Shown here: piece after piece, positions 16,621-25,169 of the stretch
Numbering within the stretch: the first letter of the stretch is position 1
Layout: each line of letters starts with the position of its first letter
Assembly: GCA_902381685.1 (NCBI GenBank)
Contig: LR698958.1
Coordinates: 1,808,833-1,872,832 of the forward strand
From: Lachnospiraceae bacterium
GTDB lineage: Bacteria > Bacillota > Clostridia > Lachnospirales > Lachnospiraceae
Direction: 5' to 3'
DNA: 64,000 nt
Made by a program: the position numbers and the translations under genes
The notes under the pieces: generated by a model
What the model saw: only the letters and a program-made list of their open reading frames with translations
The model's database searches: none
What the model was told of the DNA's origin: nothing

Positions 16621-17820
16621 ATGAGTTTAAACAGCACTCCTTCTGCAAACCGAATCCACATCGGCATTTTCGGAAGAAGAAATTGTGGAAAATCCAGTTT
16701 AATCAACGCATTAACCGGACAGGCACTCTCCATTGTGTCCGACACAAAGGGAACAACTACCGATCCTGTCTTAAAGGCAATGGAACTTCTTCCCATTGGG
16801 CCTGTCGTATTTATCGACACTGCCGGTCTTGACGATGAGGGGGAACTGGGGCAGTTACGTATTACAAAAACATATCAGATGTTGAACAAAACCGACATTG
16901 CCCTGCTCGTTATAGACAGTTCTGTCGGAATGACCGTGGAGGACGAAAACATTTTAAAAAAAATTCAGGATAAGCAGATTCCATATCTGATTATCCACAA
17001 TAAATGTGATTTGCCGGAAAAATCTACACTTTCCCTCGCGGAACATACTGAACATACTATAGAAATAAGCGCAAAAACTGGTTTTCACATACGGGAATTA
17101 AAGGAGAAAATTTCCACTCTTCTTCCCAAAGACGTAAATGGAACTCCAATTGTAAGTGACTTAATCTCACCTAATGATTTTGTTGTCCTTGTTGTACCGA
17201 TTGATTCCTCCGCTCCGAAAGGACGGCTTATTTTACCGCAACAACAGACCATTCGGGATATTTTGGACGCCAATGCCGTTTCCATTGTCGTCAAAGATAC
17301 GGAATTAAAAGAAACTCTCGAAAATTTAGGAAAAACACCCCGACTTGTCATTACTGACAGTCAGGCATTTAAACAGGTGTCGGAAATTGTTTCGAAAAGT
17401 GTTTTACTGACTTCTTTCTCTATTTTATTCGCCAGATATAAAGGAAATTTGGACACGGTAACTCAGGGAGCATTTGCCATTGACCAACTGAAAGACGGAG
17501 ATACCGTGCTGATTTCCGAGGGCTGCACCCACCACCGCCAATGCGGGGATATAGGAACGGTAAAACTGCCAAATTTATTGAAAAAATATACGCAAAAAAA
17601 TTTGCACTTTGTATTCACAAGCGGGGAAGAATTTCCTTCCGATTTAACAAAATATCATCTGATTATCCACTGCGGAGGCTGTATGCTAAATGAGCGGGAA
17701 ATGAAATACCGCCTTCGCTGTGCCAAAGATATGAATGTTCCAATAACCAATTATGGTATTGCCATTGCAAAAATGAACGGAATTTTAGAAAGAAGTTTAG
17801 AACCCTTTACACACAGATAG
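16621..17820 (+). CDS. hydF: [FeFe]-hydrogenase H-cluster maturation GTPase HydF
   Basis: HydF is the GTPase scaffold on which the 2Fe subcluster is assembled and then delivered to the hydrogenase. 399 residues. G-domain motifs are GRRNCGKSS (P-loop), DTAGLDD and HNKCD. The C-terminal cluster-binding residues are in GCTHH and HCGGC. The ATG at 16621 follows TAGGAGG; the longer frame would overlap hydG. No hydrogenase structural gene is in the window. Confidence 0.95.
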   Translation: MSLNSTPSANRIHIGIFGRRNCGKSSLINALTGQALSIVSDTKGTTTDPVLKAMELLPIGPVVFIDTAGLDDEGELGQLRITKTYQMLNKTDIALLVIDSSVGMTVEDENILKKIQDKQIPYLIIHNKCDLPEKSTLSLAEHTEHTIEISAKTGFHIRELKEKISTLLPKDVNGTPIVSDLISPNDFVVLVVPIDSSAPKGRLILPQQQTIRDILDANAVSIVVKDTELKETLENLGKTPRLVITDSQAFKQVSEIVSKSVLLTSFSILFARYKGNLDTVTQGAFAIDQLKDGDTVLISEGCTHHRQCGDIGTVKLPNLLKKYTQKNLHFVFTSGEEFPSDLTKYHLIIHCGGCMLNEREMKYRLRCAKDMNVPITNYGIAIAKMNGILERSLEPFTHR

Positions 17821-17857
17821 AAAAACCTTTACAATATAGGTATTATCCAAACTACAC

Positions 17858-18127
17858 TTAAAGGAGACGAGTCTGAATAACAATGATGCCCACTGCCTGC
17901 ATCACAAAAAACATCGGTACACCAATATAAAACTTTGCTTTCTTTGTCTTATGATGAAATATATACATTCCAAGAAACGCCCCTATGGAACCTCCCGCTA
18001 AAGCCACACCTAAAAGTGTCGCTTCAGGGATTCTCCATTTGTGGCGTTTCGCCTTTTGTTTATCTAACCCATATAATAAAAATGTCATTATATTTATCGC
18101 ACATAAATAAATAATTATATTTGTCAT
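17858..18127 (-). CDS. DUF1294 family small membrane protein
   Basis: 89 residues, three hydrophobic segments (1-20, 37-56, 67-85). The family motif is seen as YGLDKQKAKRHKWRIPEATLL and GGSIGAFLGMYIFHHKTKK. Members are of unknown function, sometimes fused to cold-shock domains; here it stands alone. It has a GGGAGG ribosome site and is divergent from the sda operon. Confidence 0.85.
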   Translation of the reverse strand: MTNIIIYLCAINIMTFLLYGLDKQKAKRHKWRIPEATLLGVALAGGSIGAFLGMYIFHHKTKKAKFYIGVPMFFVMQAVGIIVIQTRLL

Positions 18128-18149
18128 TTTAATACCTCCCTAACCATGA

Positions 18150-18155
18150 TATAAT
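18150..18155 (+). promoter_or_regulatory. -10 box of the sdaAB-sdaAA operon
   Basis: A consensus TATAAT lies 39 bp before the sdaAB start in the divergent intergenic region. No clear -35 hexamer is visible at 17 bp, so an activator or an extended -10 might be used. Confidence 0.4.
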
Positions 18156-18193
18156 AAGAAGAATAAATTTGTAAATATATCAGGAGGAATGTT

Positions 18194-18862
18194 ATGAATT
18201 TTCTAAGCATTTTCGATGTGATAGGTCCAAATATGATTGGTCCGTCCAGTTCACACACCGCAGGTGCAGTTGCCATTGCACTTCTTGCACGAAAGATGTT
18301 TGCTCAGCCAATCGATAAAGTCACCTTTACACTATATGGTTCTTTTGCCAAAACTTATCGCGGCCACGGAACAGATAAAGCATTATTGGGAGGCACTTTA
18401 GGCTTTTCTACAGATGACGAAAGAATTCGGGACGCTTTTACGATAGCCGACCGTGAAGGATTGGAATACCATTATATTATTGATGAAGAGACAATGACAG
18501 AACACCCAAATACTGCTGATATTGTATTGGAAAATAAAGCGGGACACATTCTTTCCATTCGCGGAGAATCTATCGGCGGAGGAAAGATGAAGATTGTCCG
18601 TATTAATAATATTGACGTAGAATTTACCGGCGAATATAGCACATTGATTGTACAACAGACTGATAAACCGGGAGTAGTTGCCCACATCACACAGTGTTTA
18701 AGTGAGGAGAACGTAAACATTGCATTTATGCGTCTGTTCAGGGAAGATAAAGGCGCTACCGCATTTACCATTGTGGAATCTGATGAGAAAATTCCGGAAG
18801 AAATTTTAGATAAAATCCGGGTAAATGAGCATGTAAAAGATTTAATGCTCATTCAGATGTAG
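18194..18862 (+). CDS. sdaAB: L-serine ammonia-lyase, iron-sulfur-dependent, beta subunit
   Basis: With SdaAA it converts L-serine to pyruvate and ammonia using a labile [4Fe-4S] cluster. 222 residues: a dehydratase beta domain starting FDVIGPNMIGPSSSHTAGAVAIA, and a C-terminal ACT domain (about 148-222) with DKPGVVAHITQCLSEENVNIA, a likely amino-acid regulatory site. The alpha gene begins 12 bp after it. Confidence 0.95.
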   Translation: MNFLSIFDVIGPNMIGPSSSHTAGAVAIALLARKMFAQPIDKVTFTLYGSFAKTYRGHGTDKALLGGTLGFSTDDERIRDAFTIADREGLEYHYIIDEETMTEHPNTADIVLENKAGHILSIRGESIGGGKMKIVRINNIDVEFTGEYSTLIVQQTDKPGVVAHITQCLSEENVNIAFMRLFREDKGATAFTIVESDEKIPEEILDKIRVNEHVKDLMLIQM

Positions 18863-18874
18863 GAGGATATGAAA

Positions 18875-19747
18875 ATGGATTTTTTAAATGGACAAACTTT
18901 ATTAAACTTATGTGAAAAAGAACAGATTTCCATCTCCTCCGCCATGAAAGAACGTGAAATCACTATGGGAACTCTTTCGTCCGCAGAGGTAGATGATAAA
19001 TTGACTGAAGTGCTTACAATTATGAAAAATTCTGCCCACAAACCGATACAAAATCCGGGGAAATCTATCGGTGGTCTTATCGGTGGAGAGGCAAAACAGG
19101 TTGCAGACCACGCTAAAACAAATGCAAGCGTGTGCGGCTCCATGTTATCGAAAGCCATTTCCTACAGTATGGCTGTTTTGGAGGTCAACGCATCTATGGG
19201 GCTGATTGTCGCTGCACCGACTGCAGGCTCATCGGGTGTTGTTCCGGGAACATTACTTGCTCTTCAGGAGGAAAAGGAATTGTCAGACTCCACGCTTTAT
19301 AGCGGGTTGTTAAACGCCAGTGCCATCGGATATATTTTAATGCGAAATGCTTCCGTTTCCGGTGCAGAAGCCGGCTGTCAGGCAGAAGTCGGTGCTGCCT
19401 CTGCGATGGCTGCCTCTGCGGTAGTTGAAATGATGGGAGGCACTCCCGAGATGTGCCTGACTGCTGCCGGCATTGCTCTTTCAAATCTGCTCGGGCTTGT
19501 ATGTGATCCAATCGCAGGGCTTGTGGAATCTCCTTGTCAGAGCCGAAATGCAATTGGAGTTGCCAATGCAATCACTTCCGCAGAACTTGCACTCAGCGGT
19601 GTCACGCACCCTATTCCGTTTGACGAAATGGCAGAAGCCATGTTCCGCGTTGGAAAAAGTCTTCCGTTTGAACTTCGAGAAACTGCTATGGGAGGCTGTG
19701 CAGGTACACCGACAGGCTGCAGTTTGGGCTGTGGTATTTGTAAATAG
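18875..19747 (+). CDS. sdaAA: L-serine ammonia-lyase, iron-sulfur-dependent, alpha subunit
   Basis: Catalytic, cluster-carrying subunit of the two-gene serine dehydratase. 290 residues from the ATG at 18875, which is 8 nt from AGGAGG; the ATG at 18869 is only 2 nt away. GSIG/APTAGSSGVVPG and the C-terminal Cys cluster GCAGTPTGCSLGCGIC fit the family. A bidirectional hairpin ends the operon. Confidence 0.95.
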   Translation: MDFLNGQTLLNLCEKEQISISSAMKEREITMGTLSSAEVDDKLTEVLTIMKNSAHKPIQNPGKSIGGLIGGEAKQVADHAKTNASVCGSMLSKAISYSMAVLEVNASMGLIVAAPTAGSSGVVPGTLLALQEEKELSDSTLYSGLLNASAIGYILMRNASVSGAEAGCQAEVGAASAMAASAVVEMMGGTPEMCLTAAGIALSNLLGLVCDPIAGLVESPCQSRNAIGVANAITSAELALSGVTHPIPFDEMAEAMFRVGKSLPFELRETAMGGCAGTPTGCSLGCGICK

Positions 19748-19759
19748 TCAAATAAAAAC

Positions 19760-19797
19760 AAGGTCTGTTTCCATTCTATCTAAACGAAACAGACCTT
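19760..19797. terminator. Bidirectional terminator between sdaAA and the lipoprotein gene
   Basis: Perfect 12-bp arms AAGGTCTGTTTC (19760-19771) and GAAACAGACCTT (19786-19797) flank a 14-nt loop, with AT-rich tails on both sides. The genes on both sides converge here. Confidence 0.8.
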
Positions 19798-19800
19798 ATT

Positions 19801-20631
19801 CTATGGGATATAAAATCCATAATGAACATTTCCATTATCCCATGTGCCAATCACTTCATATATATATGTCTTTTTTGCTCTTTTTATGTAGGCGGTATTT
19901 CCGTCCAGTGTTACCCTCACGCGCTGCCCGTAAGAATTTTGTTCCTTCGCTGTGTCGAGCGGCCATCTTCTCACTTTGACATGATTTGGTTCAGCAGAGA
20001 AAATCAATTTTAAGTCCGAATTTTCTCCATCGCAAATCACATCTGCCAATCCTTCTTTATCCGAAAGAGAAAGATTTTCTACTGTCTCCACCTGCTCATT
20101 TCCACTGCTGTCCTCATATTTCCACTCATAATTTCCCTCTGTTGCGGCGGTTGTCACAAGAGCATCTTTCTGCATATTTTCAATATCCAGATACGGAATA
20201 TCTGCTTTTCCCGGTTTCTGTGCAAATTTGGCAACTTCCTTCTCATATTTTTTCGTATCTTCCACCGTTCCCTTTTTTACACGAACCATTTTCGTCACGC
20301 CCGGATATTGCCCCGGATATGATTCAAGCATTTTCCCGTCACCGTAACAGGCAATGATATCTCCCGCACTCAAATCTTTTTGTTTCATCTTTTTATCATT
20401 CGTATCATACAGTTTATCTTCCGGAATGATTGCATAAAACGGAGATTCCGTACTTGTGTCGAAAAAGATATAACCGTCTTCTCCAAATGGAACGTACATC
20501 GCCTCGATTGGTTTATGGTTCTCTTTTGTACTATTTTGTTTTTCTTTTTTTTCTTCCTTTTTGCACGCTGCTAAACAAACACAGAAAAGTACTAATATAA
20601 ATAGTAAACTTATTCCCGCTTTCTTTCTCAT
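19801..20631 (-). CDS. Lipoprotein of unknown function
   Basis: 276 residues from the ATG at 20631 (MRKKAGISLLF), preceded by GGAAGG. The signal peptide ends in VCLAACKK, so Cys is the lipidation site. The mature protein has a 60-residue Lys/Glu-rich start, a beta-rich domain with DLSAGDIIACYGDGKMLESYPGQYPG, and a C-terminal part ending WDNGNVHYGFYIP. Its start overlaps the sirtuin stop by 4 bp, so the two are co-translated. Nothing in the sequence shows the function. Confidence 0.7.
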   Translation of the reverse strand: MRKKAGISLLFILVLFCVCLAACKKEEKKEKQNSTKENHKPIEAMYVPFGEDGYIFFDTSTESPFYAIIPEDKLYDTNDKKMKQKDLSAGDIIACYGDGKMLESYPGQYPGVTKMVRVKKGTVEDTKKYEKEVAKFAQKPGKADIPYLDIENMQKDALVTTAATEGNYEWKYEDSSGNEQVETVENLSLSDKEGLADVICDGENSDLKLIFSAEPNHVKVRRWPLDTAKEQNSYGQRVRVTLDGNTAYIKRAKKTYIYEVIGTWDNGNVHYGFYIP

Positions 20632-21347
20632 ACTGTAATTCCTTCCAACACTTCTCCTATTGGTTTTTGTATACACAAATCTGCCTGCTCATCTCTCGGT
20701 GTGGCGCTCTTATTAATAACAACAAGATGCTTTCCCCTGAAATAATCAATAAAACCTGCCGCCGGATAGACAACGAGGGAAGTTCCTCCGATAATCAGCA
20801 TATCCGCCTGGGCAATCTCTCTCACGGACTTCTGAATAACCTCACTATCCAAACTTTCTTCATAGAGTACCACGTCCGGCTTTATTGTTCCACCACATTC
20901 ACAGATAGGAATTCCTTCCGATTCCTTCACATATTTTGCACCATAAAATTTCCCGCATCTCTGACAATAATTGCGATGAATACTTCCGTGTAGTTCCAAA
21001 ACATTTTTACTTCCTGCCAACTGATGTAAGCCGTCAATATTTTGCGTGATAATGGCACTTAATTTTCCCTTTTCTTCCATTTCTGCCAGTTTTAAATGCG
21101 CTTTATTCGGTTTTGCATCTAGGAACATCATTTTCTCTTTGTAAAATTCATAAAACAATTCCGGTTTCTTCTGAAAAAATGTGTGACTTACAACCTGTTC
21201 CGGAGGATAAGCATATTTTTCCTGATAAATGCCGTCACTGCTGCGAAAATCAGGAATATTACTCTCCGTAGATACTCCCGCCCCTCCGAAAAATACAATT
21301 CGATGACTGTCATCTATCATTTTTTGAAGCAGTGATAACTTTTCCAT
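20628..21347 (-). CDS. cobB: NAD-dependent protein deacylase, sirtuin family
   Basis: Removes acyl groups from lysines using NAD+. 239 residues. GGAGVSTESNIPDFRS binds NAD, TQNIDGLHQLAG is the second signature, catalytic His is in LHGSIHRNYC, and the structural zinc is bound by CQRC and CECG pairs. The start touches the end of the phosphodiesterase gene (1-bp overlap). Confidence 0.94.
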   Translation of the reverse strand: MEKLSLLQKMIDDSHRIVFFGGAGVSTESNIPDFRSSDGIYQEKYAYPPEQVVSHTFFQKKPELFYEFYKEKMMFLDAKPNKAHLKLAEMEEKGKLSAIITQNIDGLHQLAGSKNVLELHGSIHRNYCQRCGKFYGAKYVKESEGIPICECGGTIKPDVVLYEESLDSEVIQKSVREIAQADMLIIGGTSLVVYPAAGFIDYFRGKHLVVINKSATPRDEQADLCIQKPIGEVLEGITV

Positions 21348-21889
21348 TAGAAAACCTCCTTCTTATATACTTCTCCTTCTAAGTTTTTCCACAAATATAC
21401 ATTGTCTTCTATTATCATATAACTATGTTCTGAATTTTCCTTCGGAATGGATATCGAACCCGGATTCAAATAAATGTATTTTCCAATCCGCTCTCCTGCC
21501 GGCACATGGAAATGTCCGTTTAACAAAATATCTCCCTCTTTTAACATAGGAAGGTTGTCTCTGTTAAACTGATGTCCGTGTGTGGCAAAAATCGTTCTAT
21601 CATTCAAGGAAAGAATGGCATAATCTGCCAAAATCGGAAACTCCAGCACCATTTGGTCGACTTCCGTATCACAATTTCCTCTGACACAGAGCAGTTCCTC
21701 TTTCATGTTATTTAACATTTCAATTACCTTTTTCGGCTGATATTCTTTCGGCAAATCATTTCTGGGGCCGTGATATAAAATATCACCTAGGAGTAACAAT
21801 CTGTCCGCTTTTTCCCTATGAAATGCGTCTATCATTTTCTCGCAATAATATGCTGAACCGTGTATATCTGATGCAATCATTAACTTCAT
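21347..21889 (-). CDS. yfcE: YfcE-type metallophosphoesterase
   Basis: A dinuclear-metal phosphodiesterase of 180 residues. Metal and catalytic motifs in order: SDIHGS, LLGDILYHGP, RGNCD, ATHGH and NGHFH. The natural substrate is unknown; E. coli YfcE acts on artificial phosphodiesters. It heads the three-gene overlap chain with the sirtuin and lipoprotein. A second, shorter homologous fold is encoded at 51851. Confidence 0.9.
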   Translation of the reverse strand: MKLMIASDIHGSAYYCEKMIDAFHREKADRLLLLGDILYHGPRNDLPKEYQPKKVIEMLNNMKEELLCVRGNCDTEVDQMVLEFPILADYAILSLNDRTIFATHGHQFNRDNLPMLKEGDILLNGHFHVPAGERIGKYIYLNPGSISIPKENSEHSYMIIEDNVYLWKNLEGEVYKKEVF

Positions 21890-21969
21890 TTTTCTGTCCT
21901 CTTTCTTTGTTCCAATCTCTACCTTAACTGTAACATAAATTGGCCTAAAGGCTCAAGGACTTTTAGTTT

Positions 21970-22488
21970 TTAGAGGAAGGAATTAATATATTTTTCCAAT
22001 ATAATTATATCGTACTCTTCATTATGGCAAACAACACCCGTTTCTTCAAAACCATTTTTAAGCCAAAATGCCCTGCTTTGCGGATTGCCTTTTACATATC
22101 CTAAACGCACGAATGAATATCCTGCATTTTTCATGTAAGAACAAAATTCCGCAATTATATTTGTTCCCACACCATTTCCCTGTACCGACTTCTCCAACAT
22201 AAACAGCCCAACAAAAGCCGTATTTTTGTTCGGATATTCCACAATCAAATCCATGATTGCTACGAGTTTTTCCTGCTCCCAAAATCCGATATAATATTTA
22301 TCCTCATATGTTTTTTTCGGTGGTAACGCCTCCATATCTTCCAAAATACTTTCTCTAGTCACAGTTGGCGGGCAATATTGATAGTACAGCGGATTCCCCA
22401 GTTCTAATTCATATATCGCATCAATATCTCTTTCCGTTAATTCTTTCACTGTATATTTTGATGAAATCTGATTGATTTGTAAACTCAT
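21970..22488 (-). CDS. GNAT family N-acetyltransferase
   Basis: 172 residues. Acetyl-CoA-binding motif A is seen in EKSVQGNGVGTNIIAEFCSYM (Q-x-x-G-x-G), followed by RLGYVKGNPQSRAFWLKNGFEETG. Its ATG abuts the stop of the disrupted XRE gene, and its GGAGG lies inside that gene, so it was once translationally coupled with the regulator. The substrate is unknown. Confidence 0.85.
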   Translation of the reverse strand: MSLQINQISSKYTVKELTERDIDAIYELELGNPLYYQYCPPTVTRESILEDMEALPPKKTYEDKYYIGFWEQEKLVAIMDLIVEYPNKNTAFVGLFMLEKSVQGNGVGTNIIAEFCSYMKNAGYSFVRLGYVKGNPQSRAFWLKNGFEETGVVCHNEEYDIIILEKYINSFL

Positions 22489-22868
22489 TTATTCCTCCTC
22501 TTTCTTTTCCACTTTACTTTTCGCTTTTACAAAAAAAGCAATACTTAAAACAAATGGAATAACAGTCACTAAATGTAGCAAAACAGGATTTATGATAATC
22601 CAATATTTCAAATACGATATAAATGCTCTATCTCCCAACCAATTCATATCAAAATAAAGTACATTTATAATTAAAAATAATAGTCCTGTAAAAAGACTTA
22701 TTAAACACCAGCGAAATTTTTTTCTTCTTTCTTCCAGCAACCTGCTATTTTTTATTATTGTATCTTTAACATCAATACTCTCCTTCAATAACTCATCTGT
22801 AGAAACCTGATACAATTTGCTTAACAAAACTAAATTATCAAGGTCTGGTGCTCCTTTGCCGGTTTCCC
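22489..22868 (-). pseudogene. XRE-family regulator, C-terminal part, cut by the mobile element
   Basis: The frame reads ETGKGAPDLDNLVLLSKLYQVSTDELLK from the attachment repeat onward, the end of an XRE HTH domain, and then a linker and two membrane helices (about 37 to 100 residues further on). The first half of the gene is at 30531-30643. Without the element, the two halves join in frame. The original product would be a membrane-tethered XRE regulator of about 165 residues. Confidence 0.85.
22859..22868. repeat. Left attachment repeat (attL) of the mobilizable element
   Basis: CCGGTTTCCC, identical to the copy at 30531-30540. It lies in the disrupted XRE gene, 27 bp beyond the stop of the serine recombinase. 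Confidence 0.85.
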
Positions 22869-22894
22869 TTAGTTAAAAATATTGCTCTTGTTGA

Positions 22895-24508
22895 TTACTC
22901 AACTTTTCCGATAAATCGGTAATATATCTCAATTTCCTGTATTCTTTCGTTATCCTCATTCGTTGTTGCTTCATGTATGAGGATTTTTTCTATCATTGCA
23001 TTTAATAACGGTGCTGTCAGTTCTTTTGGTACGGAATATTCCTTGATTAACTCAATCCACTTTTCAGCACCTATCATATCCTGTTCCATTTTACTTAGTT
23101 CTTCTCTTAGGCTTGTTATCTGCTGTTCCAGTTCTATCTGTTCTTTTTGGTACTTGCTGGACAACATCACAAAATTTCGCTCTGTTATCTTCTCACAGGC
23201 TCTATCTTCATACATTTTCGCAAATAAACGGTCAATCTCATTTTGTCTGTTCTCGGCTTTCTTCAATGTACTTGCCTTTTTCTTCTTTTCCCGTATTCGC
23301 TCTGCATTGCCGACTTTCTGTATCTTGTTCAATACCTTTTCTTCGTCCTGCTGTACTGCCTTAGCCCAATATTGCAACCGTTCCAATACGGCTTGATACA
23401 GCACATCATAACGAATGTAGTGCATAGAACAATTACCTTTGCCAAACTGTCCGTAGTAACTGCAAGCATAATAACTGTATGGCGTTTTATTTGCCTTATT
23501 CGTTCCAAATCTCATAGACCAGCCACAATCCGCACACTTGACAAGCCCTGCAAATATCGGCGTTGCCTTTTCCTTTGTCTGTCTGCGTCTTGATTTTATC
23601 TGCTCCTGCACACGATAGAACACTTCCTTGTCAATAATCGGCTCATGCGTGTTTTCTACTCGAAACCATTCACTTTCGGGTTTACGCACTTTCTTTTTAC
23701 TCTTGAACGATACCGTAGACTGCATATTGTGGACACTGTTTCCGATATAGACTTCACTTTTCAATATCGCCTTGACATGAGCAACCGTCCACTCATAACG
23801 TTTACTTTCGGGTTTTCCCTCAAAGATATGTGCAAAAGTACCGTATCTTGTAAAATTCAGCCATGACGCTGTCGGAACTTTTTCTGCTCTTAACTGCTTT
23901 GTGATTTTTGCACTTCCATAACCTTGATAGGCTAGAGAAAAGATTTTTTCAATAATCCATTTTGTTTCATCATCAATCAACAGTTTTCCTTTGATGTCAG
24001 GGTGTTTCTTATATCCTAACGGAGCATAAGCACCGTAATGAGCCCCCTCTGCAAATTTGGTCTTAAATGCTGATTTGACTTTACGGCTTGTATCTCTTGC
24101 CACCCATTCATTGATAATGTTCTTAAATGGTGCAATCTCACTTTCGCCTTTTTCGCTGTCTACACCGTCATCAATCGCTATGTAACGGACATTATGACTG
24201 GGAAAATACAATTCGGTATATTGTCCTGTCATAATATAATTTCTGCCAAGTCGGGAAAGGTCTTTCGTCACAACACAGTTGATTTTTCCTGCCTCTATAT
24301 CCTCAATCATTCTTTGAAAACTCGGTCTGTCAAAATTTGTTCCCGACCAGCCGTCATCAATATATTCATCAATGACATTCAAATGATGTTCTTTTGCATA
24401 TAGACGCAACATACTTCTTTGTGTAGTAATGCTGGAACTTTCGCCCTGTAATTCATCATCTCGGCTTAACCTAAGATAAAGTGCAGTATTGTAAATCTGT
24501 TGTTTCAT
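22895..24508 (-). CDS. Large serine recombinase (TnpX/TndX-like) of the mobilizable element
   Basis: Catalyses excision and insertion of the element. 537 residues. Resolvase domain at 1-150 starts YNTALYLRLSRDDELQGESSSI with the catalytic Ser in that segment, and has KDLSRLGRNYI. The recombinase domain follows (about 165-285). A zinc ribbon with CADCGW and CSYYGQFGKGNC lies at about 328-360, then a coiled coil (about 395-480). Its 3' end is 27 bp from attL. The ATG at 24508 follows AGGAGGATAACTGACA. Confidence 0.95.
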   Translation of the reverse strand: MKQQIYNTALYLRLSRDDELQGESSSITTQRSMLRLYAKEHHLNVIDEYIDDGWSGTNFDRPSFQRMIEDIEAGKINCVVTKDLSRLGRNYIMTGQYTELYFPSHNVRYIAIDDGVDSEKGESEIAPFKNIINEWVARDTSRKVKSAFKTKFAEGAHYGAYAPLGYKKHPDIKGKLLIDDETKWIIEKIFSLAYQGYGSAKITKQLRAEKVPTASWLNFTRYGTFAHIFEGKPESKRYEWTVAHVKAILKSEVYIGNSVHNMQSTVSFKSKKKVRKPESEWFRVENTHEPIIDKEVFYRVQEQIKSRRRQTKEKATPIFAGLVKCADCGWSMRFGTNKANKTPYSYYACSYYGQFGKGNCSMHYIRYDVLYQAVLERLQYWAKAVQQDEEKVLNKIQKVGNAERIREKKKKASTLKKAENRQNEIDRLFAKMYEDRACEKITERNFVMLSSKYQKEQIELEQQITSLREELSKMEQDMIGAEKWIELIKEYSVPKELTAPLLNAMIEKILIHEATTNEDNERIQEIEIYYRFIGKVE

Positions 24509-24537
24509 TGTCAGTTATCCTCCTTTATAACTAACCC

Positions 24538-24566
24538 GTGTTTACAATACCTGCTTGCAAGTAAAG
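24538..24566. promoter_or_regulatory. Motif upstream of the recombinase, also found near the right end
   Basis: GTGTTTAC-aata-CCTGCTTGCAA lies about 30 bp before the recombinase start. The inverted form TTGCAAGCAGGTAAACAC, without the four extra bases, is at 30478-30495, close to attR. This fits a protein that acts both at the recombinase promoter and at the element end. Confidence 0.5.
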
Positions 24567-24619
24567 TATAACATGGGTACTTTTTGTCATTCAATCTATT
24601 TCTTACAACTGCACCGATT

Positions 24620-24829
24620 TTATGCGATTGTCTGCTTTGCTTTTTCCAGCATGACATCAGTTAGAAGTTCTTCCATTGTCTTTCCCTTTTCGGAAAAATG
24701 TTCTTTTACTACAATCTTTGTCTTTCCTCTGTTGCCAATGCCACACTTGCCATTTTTCTTTTGAATTGTTTTTACAGCATTATCAATAACACATACCCCC
24801 TTTCTGTAAAATCTTTCTAAGCAATTCAA
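24620..24829 (-). CDS. TnpW-like transposon-encoded small protein
   Basis: The C-terminal 33 residues (KIVVKEHFSEKGKTMEELL and on) match the short family found next to large serine recombinases in Tn4451-like elements. The upstream part is weak: the frame opens at 24829, but the usual start may lie nearer 24790, where AAAGGGGG occurs. It precedes the recombinase by about 110 bp. The function in transposition is not established. Confidence 0.6.
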   Translation of the reverse strand: MNCLERFYRKGVCVIDNAVKTIQKKNGKCGIGNRGKTKIVVKEHFSEKGKTMEELLTDVMLEKAKQTIA

Positions 24830-24953
24830 CGGCTTTTGTCATAGCCCACAGGAGTTCCACCTCTGCATAGTTCTTATGTAGCCGTACCCATTGCGTGCGA
24901 CGCTCTAAACGCTCAAACTGTGGCTGTACGGGAGTATCATTATCTGACAGCAC
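24783..24953 (-). pseudogene. C-terminal relic of a mobile-element gene
   Basis: An open frame of 56 codons reads FERLERRTQWVRLHKNYAEV and then ELLWAMTKAVELLRKIL, which looks like genuine coding sequence. It has no upstream ATG; a stop lies just before its first GTG. It overlaps the TnpW-like frame. I read it as the end of a small element gene whose beginning has decayed. Confidence 0.4.
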
Positions 24954-25169
24954 AGGTCATGGCGATAAAAGAGGACAAGTCTTTTACAAGAACACAGATA
25001 GGTTGTCGCTCGCTTTTGCAGGGGAAAGGTCATGGCGTATCTGTTTCAACGGCTCGCTGTCTGTCAAACGTATTGAATTGCTTTATTCAGTTGTCAAAGA
25101 ACGATTGAAAGAAGAAAATCATCTTTCCTATATACCGCGCCGGAAAAGAGGGAAAATGTAACCAAAATT

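Noticed and set aside
22489..22827. Free-standing 112-residue membrane protein starting at 22827
   Set aside because: Its frame is open back to the attachment repeat and matches the C-terminal half of an XRE regulator whose other half is at 30531-30643.
24895..25161. Plus-strand reading frames of 88 and 62 residues in the mobile element
   Set aside because: They lack ribosome sites, overlap each other in different frames, and lie opposite a minus-strand frame with better coding character.
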